Part shown: positions 1 to 5,057 of the stretch, in pieces | How the letters are laid out: every line of letters starts with the position of its first letter | How positions within the stretch are numbered: the first letter of the stretch is position 1 | Assembly: GCA_947176515.1 (NCBI GenBank) | Contig: CAMWQZ010000131.1 | Span: 1 to 5,057 of the forward strand | Direction of reading: 5' to 3' | Length of the DNA stretch: 5,057 bases | From: an uncultured Bacteroidales bacterium | Lineage (GTDB): Bacteria; Bacteroidota; Bacteroidia; Bacteroidales; Muribaculaceae | The notes under the pieces: generated by a model | What the model was told of the DNA's origin: nothing | Databases searched by the model: none | What the model saw: the letters and a program-made list of their open reading frames with translations, nothing else | Program-made: the position numbers and the translations under genes

Positions 1-20
1 GATTATCAGTGCGTTATATC

Positions 21-41
21 GGACGCACCTTGGGTGCGTCC
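21..41. repeat. REP-like perfect hairpin
   Basis: The 9-base arm GGACGCACC (21-29) is followed by a TTG loop and the exact reverse complement GGTGCGTCC (33-41). The element is strongly GC-rich while the DNA around it is AT-rich, and CTACA follows on the plus strand, so the minus strand reads TGTAGGGACGCACC. I recall GC-rich palindromes of this kind scattered between genes in Bacteroidales genomes, which suggests a repetitive extragenic palindrome, but copy number cannot be seen from one window. There is no T-run on either side, so a classical intrinsic terminator is less likely, although it could still act as a 3' stem for a gene lying to the left. Confidence 0.65.
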
Positions 42-84
42 CTACATTCATTCCTCATCATTCTTCTTTCCCGAAACATGCTAT

Positions 85-99
85 ATAACATATTGTTAT
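85..99. promoter_or_regulatory. Small AT-rich inverted repeat next to promoter
   Basis: ATAACA (85-90) and TGTTAT (94-99) are perfect 6-base inverted arms around a TAT spacer. The repeat ends three bases before the predicted -33 element of the promoter for the exported-protein gene. The position suits a binding site for a dimeric regulator. Short AT-rich palindromes also arise by chance in AT-rich DNA, and no regulator gene is nearby, so an operator role is only a possibility. Confidence 0.25.
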
Positions 100-102
100 C
101 GC

Positions 103-133
103 TTGCATTTGTACTATCAACGTCCTATCTTTG
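103..133 (+). promoter_or_regulatory. Bacteroidetes-type promoter for the exported-protein gene
   Basis: TTGC at 103-106 matches the -33 element and TATCTTTG at 126-133 matches the -7 consensus TAnnTTTG exactly, with 19 bases between them, as expected for the primary sigma factor of Bacteroidetes. Transcription would begin near 139-141, giving a leader of about 40 bases before the ATG at 181. That leader is AT-rich and has no Shine-Dalgarno sequence, which is normal in this phylum. A second TTTG at 108-111 lies too close to the -7 element to be the better -33. Confidence 0.65.
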
Positions 134-180
134 CAGATGAATAGCCCCTATATATCAGATATTGATAAATATATTAAAGT

Positions 181-891
181 ATGGAGAACTTAAAATATTA
201 CAAGCGAGTTTTGCTGCTTTTCGCGGTCTTATGTATTGACTGTATTGCCAAACCAGAAAACACCGCTTACTTGGAATGTAGGGGCGTCATAGATGCTCAT
301 ATTAAAATGTTTTCTGGGAGGGCAGATAATTTTCCACCATATTTTGTAGATAGATTTTTTAGAATTGATTCTGTCGTAAGCGCAAACGACATTGATGATG
401 ATGATGATGATTGGGATCCAGACCTTTGCGAGGTAATCCACTTTAATGTTGAACTTGACCATTATAATGTATTCGAAGAAATGATCAGTTATATCGCTAA
501 AAGCGAACGGAGCCATAGTGATGAATATATTTATCACATTCGGGTAAATGAACTTTTTCCATATAACAAAAAGGTTGATAATTATGTAGACTGTATCAAT
601 ATCAACCCTAACGGCTCTTATAGATTTAAAGTAACACGGTTTAAAGAGGTAACCATTACTGACAAATTCCTATTTAAACAAAATGGGCTAACGTTTTCTT
701 CAAATCAGTTTTTGACACCGATATATAGAAAAGTGAATAATTCGTTTATAACCGATTGTTGGGGCAACTGGAGCTGCGATGAATTTGTACAATGGACATT
801 TGTTGTACTATGTGGGCGAATAGTTGATGCAACTCTATTAATCGAGTATAATACTAGTGACATCGTAACAATTGACCTTATGAAAATTTAG
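181..891 (+). CDS. Hypothetical exported protein, AT-rich orphan
   Basis: A 236-residue protein that I do not recognise. Residues 1-23 look like a signal peptide: a basic stretch ending KR at 8-9, a hydrophobic core at about 10-22, and a plausible cleavage after CIA at 23. Two cysteines lie in this region (18 and 21), but neither has a convincing lipobox, so a soluble periplasmic or exported protein is likelier than a lipoprotein. The mature part has six cysteines (33, 83, 138, 193, 199, 211), enough for disulfides, an acidic run of six aspartates at 72-77, and many aromatic residues. No membrane segment is clear after the signal. The start is the first ATG after an in-frame TAA at 175-177. 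The gene is monocistronic with its own promoter. Its DNA is much richer in A+T than the genes to the right and its codon use differs, which fits a lineage-specific or acquired gene. Coding status is well supported by length, signal peptide and promoter; function is unknown. Confidence 0.75.
   Translation: MENLKYYKRVLLLFAVLCIDCIAKPENTAYLECRGVIDAHIKMFSGRADNFPPYFVDRFFRIDSVVSANDIDDDDDDWDPDLCEVIHFNVELDHYNVFEEMISYIAKSERSHSDEYIYHIRVNELFPYNKKVDNYVDCININPNGSYRFKVTRFKEVTITDKFLFKQNGLTFSSNQFLTPIYRKVNNSFITDCWGNWSCDEFVQWTFVVLCGRIVDATLLIEYNTSDIVTIDLMKI
394..411 (+). repeat. (GAT)6 trinucleotide tract
   Basis: Six exact GAT codons in frame encode aspartates 72-77 of the exported protein, inside a wider acidic patch (D70, D72-77, D79, D81) interrupted by W78. 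Because the unit is three bases, slippage would change the length of the acidic run without breaking the frame. An acidic patch in an exported protein could bind cations, but no defined calcium-binding loop pattern is seen. Confidence 0.8.
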
Positions 892-985
892 ATTCAAATC
901 TACTACAAGAAAATTTATCAAGTAGCGTTTTTAATCACTCATACCTCATACTTCCATAAATCCATAACGTTCATGTTGCAAAATC

Positions 986-1016
986 TTGGTGCGGAGCGAA
1001 GTTTTTAGTAAATTCG
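986..1016 (+). promoter_or_regulatory. Possible weak promoter for dgt
   Basis: TTGG at 986-989 and TAAATTCG at 1009-1016 are 19 bases apart. The second has one mismatch to TAnnTTTG. Transcription would then start about 10-13 bases before the ATG at 1035, a short leader. The 892-1025 gap shows no clear terminator hairpin, so some readthrough from the gene to the left is also possible. Confidence 0.3.
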
Positions 1017-1034
1017 CCATCTAAATTGACGCTA

Positions 1035-2384
1035 ATGAGCAACAAGAAAATGGAGTGGGCGCGGCTTATCAATGACAAGCGCTTCGGCCTTGAACATTAC
1101 CACGACCCCAAGAAAAGCAATATACGCACAGACTTCCGGCGCGATTACGACCGGTTGGTGTTCTCGTCGCCGTTCCGACGGCTGCAGAACAAGACACAGG
1201 TGTTCCCTCTGCCGGGCAGTATCTTTGTCCATAACCGCCTGACCCACTCTATCGAAGTGGCGTGTGTCGGCAAGTCGATGGCCGACGAAATTGCCATAGC
1301 TCTCAGCGAGCGCTACGCCGGCCAACCCTGGAACTCGGTGTTCACCCACATAGGCGACATCGTCGCAGCCGCGTGTCTCGCCCACGACCTCGGCAACCCT
1401 CCTTTCGGCCACTCGGGCGAGAGGGCGATAGCTACATTTTTCAGCGAGGGCAAAGGCAACTACCTGCGCGAGCGCTTGACCGACAAAGAGTGGGCCGACC
1501 TAACAAATTTCGAAGGTAACGCCAACGCCTTCCGCCTGCTGACCCATAGTTTCAACGGACGCCGCGACGGAGGCTTCGCCATGACCTACTCCACCCTGGC
1601 GTCGATAGTGAAGTACCCGTTCGAATCGTCGCTCGCCACCAAGGGCAAGTTCGGATTTTTTACGTCGGAGCACGATGATTTCGTAAAAGTGGCAGAGGAA
1701 CTCGGTATGCTGCGCCACGACCGCACGGACGGCGCGGTGAGCTATGCGCGCCATCCGCTCGTCTATATCGTCGAGGCTGCCGACGACATCTGCTATGAGA
1801 TTATGGACATCGAGGACGCCCATAAACTCAAAATTCTCTCAACCGACGAGGTTATCGAACTGCTCTTAGGATATTTCGACGGCGCGCAGCGCCGCCACAT
1901 GGCAGAGGTGATGGACAAAGTCGACGACCCCAACGAAAAAATCGCATATCTGAGGTCGTGCGTCATCGGTGTGCTCGTCAAGCGATGCGCCGAGTCGTTC
2001 ATCGCCAACGAAGACCGCATCCTCGCCGGAACCTTCGAGGGTTCGCTGCTGTCAAGCCTGAAATCAATCGAGGGCGAGGCCTACAAGCGTTGCAACGACC
2101 TGTCGTGGGATAAAATCTACCGCGCGTCAGACGTGGTCGACATCGAGCTCGCCGGTAATCAGATTATCACCTTCCTGCTCGACAAGATGATCAACGCCGT
2201 GGTCAACCCCGAGCTGAACTATTCGCGCCTGCTGCTCTCGAAATTCCCACGCCAATATGACGTCGAAGCCCCGACGCTCTACGGCAAGATACAGGCCGTG
2301 CTCGACCACGTTTCGGCGATGACCGACGTCTATGCGCTCGACCTTTTCCGCAAGCTCAACGGTCTTTCGCTGCCTGCGGTGTGA
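1035..2384 (+). CDS. dgt: Deoxyguanosinetriphosphate triphosphohydrolase (dGTPase)
   Basis: A cytoplasmic HD-superfamily enzyme that cleaves dGTP to deoxyguanosine and tripolyphosphate, helping set dNTP pools. The protein is 449 residues, in the usual range. The family signature is intact: FRRLQNKTQV near 47-56, RLTHS with the first metal-ligand histidine at 71, the HD pair at 117-118 inside CLAHDLGNPPFGHSGE, EGNAN at 161-165, and the last metal-ligand aspartate in EAADDICYEIMDIEDA (D250 or D251). Positions 71 and 117-118 nearly coincide with those in the E. coli enzyme. The reading frame can be extended to a TTG at 1026, but the ATG at 1035 is the natural start; an ATG at 1050 (MEWARLINDKRFG) is also possible because family alignments begin around there. 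The gene is GC-rich, unlike its left neighbour. The TPM gene follows after 29 bases with no terminator, so co-transcription is likely. Hydrolysis of other dNTPs is known for relatives and cannot be excluded. Confidence 0.95.
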   Translation: MSNKKMEWARLINDKRFGLEHYHDPKKSNIRTDFRRDYDRLVFSSPFRRLQNKTQVFPLPGSIFVHNRLTHSIEVACVGKSMADEIAIALSERYAGQPWNSVFTHIGDIVAAACLAHDLGNPPFGHSGERAIATFFSEGKGNYLRERLTDKEWADLTNFEGNANAFRLLTHSFNGRRDGGFAMTYSTLASIVKYPFESSLATKGKFGFFTSEHDDFVKVAEELGMLRHDRTDGAVSYARHPLVYIVEAADDICYEIMDIEDAHKLKILSTDEVIELLLGYFDGAQRRHMAEVMDKVDDPNEKIAYLRSCVIGVLVKRCAESFIANEDRILAGTFEGSLLSSLKSIEGEAYKRCNDLSWDKIYRASDVVDIELAGNQIITFLLDKMINAVVNPELNYSRLLLSKFPRQYDVEAPTLYGKIQAVLDHVSAMTDVYALDLFRKLNGLSLPAV

Positions 2385-2413
2385 TTTATCCATCTGAAAT
2401 TTGTTATAAGGAT

Positions 2414-3670
2414 ATGAAAAGTTTACGCCTCTATATTCCCCTGCTCCTCATTCTGAGCTTCTGCCTGCCCTTAGCAGCAAAAACTTATAAAGTCGAGGAA
2501 GTGCCTAACGTGCATGTCGCCGACCGCACACGTTTTATCAGTAATCCTGACGGAGTAGTGTCGCTGGCCGCTCAGACACGTGTCGACTCAGTGCTCAGCC
2601 GCCTGCGCCGCTCAACCTCGGCAGAGGTCGTGGCAGTCGTCGTTGAAGACATCGACGGGGGCGACATCGACACATACGCCACAGAGCTATTCAACCATTG
2701 GGGCGTGGGTAAGAAGGACAATAACAACGGTGTGCTGCTGCTCGTGGCGCGCGACGCACGTAAGGCCGTAATACGCACCGGTCCGGGCGTAGAAGGCGTG
2801 CTGACCGACGCTGCGTGTGGCAAGATATTGCGCAACAACATGTTTCCGGCGTTCCGCGAAGGCGACTATGACGGGGGCACAGTTGCAGCCGTCAATGCGA
2901 TTGCAGCCAAGTTAGGCGACCCACAGGCTGCCGAAGAGATACGCTCGAAAAACGCTGATGCAGACTTCGCCGCCGGCGGAAAATCAGTACTGACGGGCTA
3001 CCTCACGGTCAGTCTTATCGTCACCATACTGATTGCTATAATCATAGGCTTAAAACTCGTCACGCTTAGCAAGGCAAGCTCCTATGACAAATACACAGCC
3101 TTCGAAAACTGGAAAGCTCCGCTGCTCATCGTCTCGTTTGCCGGGCTCGGCGTACCGCTGATTGTGACGCTGCCACTGCTTCTAATGATGAGATACTGGC
3201 GTAACCGTCCGCGCAAATGTCCCAACTGCGGTCACAAGATGACAAAAATCGACGAGGTTCATGACAACGATTTCCTTACCCCTGCCCAGGACTGCGAGGA
3301 GCGCATCGGCTCGGTCGATTACGACGTGTGGCACTGCCCGGAGTGTGGAGAGACCGATATTTTCCCCTTCGTCAACAAATCTATGCCGCTCGTGGAGTGC
3401 AGTCACTGCCACGCGCGCACAGCAAAGCTGACGGGCGACCGCGTCGTGGTGCAGCCTACGACAAGCCATGAGGGAATGGGCGTGAAGGAATTCACCTGCC
3501 TTAACTGCCACAATAAAACGGGTAAAAATTACAGGATAGCCAAACTGGCTCCGATAGTGGTCGTGCCTATGGGCGGCGGCCGCGGTGGTTTCGGCGGCGG
3601 TGGCGGTTCAATAGGCGGAGGCTTCGGCGGCGGTTTCACCGGCGGCGGCGGAGCCTCGGGCGGATGGTAA
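2414..3670 (+). CDS. TPM-domain membrane protein with zinc-ribbon cysteines (YgcG-like)
   Basis: A 418-residue envelope protein. Residues 1-22 form a signal peptide ending LPLAA. About 40-168 is a TPM domain (formerly DUF477): it has the typical WGVGKKDNNNGVLLLVARD stretch, then RTGPGVEGVLTD and the FREGDYDGG ending. Two hydrophobic segments follow, at about 194-216 and 235-260. Next come four CxxC-type cysteine pairs: 269/272 with 308/311, and 329/332 with 362/365, suggesting two zinc ribbons. The tail from about 387 is mostly glycine and ends GGW, as in many YgcG-type proteins. TPM domains are known from thylakoid proteins involved in photosystem II repair and from many bacterial envelope proteins; the exact bacterial role is unsettled. 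The frame opens at a GTG (2381) overlapping the dgt stop, but the ATG at 2414 is chosen because the signal peptide begins right there. The AAGGA at 2408-2412 is too close to that ATG to be a normal ribosome site. Confidence 0.88.
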   Translation: MKSLRLYIPLLLILSFCLPLAAKTYKVEEVPNVHVADRTRFISNPDGVVSLAAQTRVDSVLSRLRRSTSAEVVAVVVEDIDGGDIDTYATELFNHWGVGKKDNNNGVLLLVARDARKAVIRTGPGVEGVLTDAACGKILRNNMFPAFREGDYDGGTVAAVNAIAAKLGDPQAAEEIRSKNADADFAAGGKSVLTGYLTVSLIVTILIAIIIGLKLVTLSKASSYDKYTAFENWKAPLLIVSFAGLGVPLIVTLPLLLMMRYWRNRPRKCPNCGHKMTKIDEVHDNDFLTPAQDCEERIGSVDYDVWHCPECGETDIFPFVNKSMPLVECSHCHARTAKLTGDRVVVQPTTSHEGMGVKEFTCLNCHNKTGKNYRIAKLAPIVVVPMGGGRGGFGGGGGSIGGGFGGGFTGGGGASGGW

Positions 3671-3678
3671 ATGATTTA

Positions 3679-4014
3679 TCAGATTGTGATGCGGCGAGTT
3701 GAAGTTCCGACTTTTAAGATATAGATTCCACGCGCCTGGAGCGGAAGGCGCCATGTACCTGCCTCAAGCTGCTTTTCGGCAACGAGCTGGCCGAGGATGG
3801 TAAAAACCTTTACTGACGTCCTATTGGTCAGCGTAAGGATTATGGCGTTGTCAGCGAGCTTGACTTCGTAGGCGTCGGTCGCTGTCGCATCGGTGATTTC
3901 AGTTGTGACAGGCGCAACTTTCTCCCACACCGGAGCCGCGTCGGCAAGAGCGCTCGCCAGTGCCAGCACTGTCAAGGCAATCATGCGTGAGATATGTTGC
4001 GATAGCCTCTTCAC
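3679..4014 (-). CDS. Small secreted protein with T9SS C-terminal-domain-like fold
   Basis: A 111-residue protein. Residues 1-26 are a signal peptide (basic KR and R, then MIALTVLALASALADA, cleavage near ADA/AP). A short threonine- and alanine-rich linker follows. From about 50 to 111 the sequence resembles a type A T9SS sorting domain: VKVFTILGQLV at 68-78, EAGTWRLPL at 84-92, ARGIYILKVG at 94-103, and a basic end RRITI. In T9SS cargo this domain sits at the C-terminus of a much larger protein; here there is almost nothing else. It could be a free-standing beta-sandwich protein, a remnant of a larger cargo, or a small surface protein. The start is GTG at 4014, which supplies the basic n-region. 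ATG at 3984 would leave a signal without positive charges. The gene lies 7 bases after the ansA stop, so it is read from the same transcript. An upstream ATG overlapping the ansA stop runs into TAG after three codons. Confidence 0.75.
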   Translation of the reverse strand: MKRLSQHISRMIALTVLALASALADAAPVWEKVAPVTTEITDATATDAYEVKLADNAIILTLTNRTSVKVFTILGQLVAEKQLEAGTWRLPLQARGIYILKVGTSTRRITI

Positions 4015-4021
4015 TATTTGT

Positions 4022-5053
4022 TCATGAAACGGTCATTTCGCCGGCCAATGGTCGTTCGAGATAATATTTGACTTGCTTGGCGTCGAGTCCGAGACCAAAG
4101 AGGAACATCATCTTGGTCACGGCGGCCTCAAAAGTTATGTCATAGCCAGAAATTACTCCTGTCGCAGCCAGGACGTCGCCGGCGAGATATCGGCTCTGAT
4201 GTACGCCGCCGTATGCGCATTGGGTGACGTTAAGCACAACGACACCACGGTCAACAGTCTCTTTTATCATGTCGATAAACCAAGGGGCCGTCGGGGCGTT
4301 TCCGGCGCCATAGGTGCGAAGTACAACGCCTTTTATGTCGGGGGTCGACAACATGTGGCGGAGAGTCTTTTCTGACAGACCGGGGAAGAGGTCGATAGCG
4401 ATTACCGACGGGTCAAGATTGTATTGCGGATTGAGGCCTCCAACTGACTGATGGCGCATTAGCGCGTCGCGGAAATAATTTATGCTCAGACCGACCTTTG
4501 CCAACTGCGGATAGTTGCTGCTCTTGAATGCATTGAAATTATCAGCACTGCGCTTCGTAGCGCGGTTTCCTCGCCACAGATAGTCCTCAAAGAGGATTGC
4601 CACTTCCTGGACCATCGGGCTGCCGTCAGACTCGCGCGCAGCGGCTATCTGAAGCGCTGTGATAAGGTTTTCTTCGCCGTCGGTTCTCACCTCGCCGATT
4701 GGCAGCTGTGAGCCGGTGATGATGACAGGCTTCTGCAAGTTATCGAGCATAAACGACAGAGCCGAGGCCGTATAAGCCATCGTGTCGGTGCCGTGGAGCA
4801 CGACGAAACCGTCGTAATCATAATAATTGTCAGCGATGCTACGGGCAATTTCTTGCCAGCGCGCCGGATTCATATCGCTCGAATCAATAGGAGGATGAAA
4901 TTGAATATTGTCAATCTCGTAATTAAGCATCTTGACCTTGGGCACATTCTCCATAAGATGTGAGAAGTCAAAGGGCTTCAACGCATGGGTGGCGGCATCT
5001 TCAATCATGCCGATTGTACCGCCTGTATATATGATTAAAATTCGAGGTTTCAT
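4022..5053 (-). CDS. ansA: Type I L-asparaginase, cytoplasmic
   Basis: Hydrolyses L-asparagine to aspartate and ammonia. The 343-residue protein is full length for the bacterial type I family, and no signal peptide is present, so it acts in the cytoplasm. The N-terminus has the first asparaginase signature YTGGTIGM, with the nucleophilic threonine at 13. DSSDM at 57-61 gives the substrate-binding Ser-Asp pair. The second signature LHGTDTMAYTASAL carries the catalytic pair T89 and D90, and the family lysine lies in RGNRATK at about 167. TGSQLP at 113-118 and LRTYGAGNAP further on are also typical. The type II enzyme is periplasmic and has a signal peptide, so it is excluded. The start ATG is at 5053, four bases from the window edge, so its promoter is out of view. 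It is the upstream partner of the CTD-like mini-protein and converges with the TPM gene. Confidence 0.94.
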   Translation of the reverse strand: MKPRILIIYTGGTIGMIEDAATHALKPFDFSHLMENVPKVKMLNYEIDNIQFHPPIDSSDMNPARWQEIARSIADNYYDYDGFVVLHGTDTMAYTASALSFMLDNLQKPVIITGSQLPIGEVRTDGEENLITALQIAAARESDGSPMVQEVAILFEDYLWRGNRATKRSADNFNAFKSSNYPQLAKVGLSINYFRDALMRHQSVGGLNPQYNLDPSVIAIDLFPGLSEKTLRHMLSTPDIKGVVLRTYGAGNAPTAPWFIDMIKETVDRGVVVLNVTQCAYGGVHQSRYLAGDVLAATGVISGYDITFEAAVTKMMFLFGLGLDAKQVKYYLERPLAGEMTVS

Positions 5054-5057
5054 ATAT

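Noticed and set aside
137..193. Eighteen-codon open frame from an ATG at 137 that overlaps the start of the exported-protein gene, like a leader peptide.
   Set aside because: Its ATG lies at or before the predicted transcription start (139-141), and the peptide shows no attenuator-like codon run.
229..537. Minus-strand open frame of 102 codons inside the exported-protein gene.
   Set aside because: Its isoleucine run is just the complement of the GAT repeat, it has no signal peptide or promoter, and the plus-strand frame is longer and better supported.
984..1007. Possible terminator: weak CTT...GAAG stem followed by TTTTT between the orphan gene and dgt.
   Set aside because: Only about three clean base pairs plus a mismatch and a G-T pair; too weak to act as an intrinsic terminator.
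1026..1034. TTG start extending dgt by three residues.
   Set aside because: The ATG at 1035 is only nine bases later and gives a normal family N-terminus.
2381..2413. GTG start of the TPM gene overlapping the dgt stop.
   Set aside because: It would place eleven residues, including a cysteine and charged residues, before a signal peptide that begins naturally at the ATG at 2414.
3577..3667. Glycine-codon-rich GGCGGC stretch as a possible DNA repeat or terminator.
   Set aside because: It is explained by the glycine-rich tail typical of YgcG-like TPM proteins; no orderly repeat unit or T-run is present.
4073..4375. Hundred-codon open frame on the plus strand opposite ansA, and similar frames opposite or within dgt and the TPM gene.
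   Set aside because: All lie wholly within well-supported genes, have no signature of their own, and are expected from GC-rich coding DNA.

Overview
The window reads as a chromosomal piece of a Bacteroidales bacterium, probably a gut lineage such as Muribaculaceae. Three things point there: a promoter of the Bacteroidetes TTG / TAnnTTTG type, genes without well-placed Shine-Dalgarno sequences, and a small secreted protein whose C-terminal half looks like a type IX secretion (T9SS) sorting domain. The family assignment is inference. No rRNA or other taxonomic marker is present.

Layout from left to right. Positions 1-180 hold a perfect REP-like hairpin, a small AT-rich inverted repeat and a good Bacteroidetes-type promoter. 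The promoter drives an AT-rich gene for an unrecognised exported protein of 236 residues. After a 134-143 base gap comes a GC-richer pair on the plus strand: a deoxyguanosine triphosphate triphosphohydrolase of the HD superfamily (dgt), then, 29 bases on, a membrane-anchored TPM-domain protein with zinc-ribbon cysteine pairs and a glycine-rich tail. Only 8 bases beyond, two minus-strand genes converge on it: a type I (cytoplasmic) L-asparaginase (ansA), whose start lies at the right edge, and a 111-residue mini-protein made of a signal peptide, a linker and a T9SS-CTD-like domain.

How they fit together. dgt and the TPM gene probably share a transcript. ansA and the mini-protein almost certainly do, being 7 bases apart. 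No functional link between dGTP hydrolysis, the TPM protein and asparagine breakdown is evident; this looks like ordinary core-genome neighbourhood. The non-routine parts are the AT-rich orphan gene with its own promoter and repeats, and the orphan CTD mini-protein, whose start region looks as if it lost one base from an ATGA-coupled start. I do not see a defence system, CRISPR array, transposase, tRNA or other new multi-gene system here.
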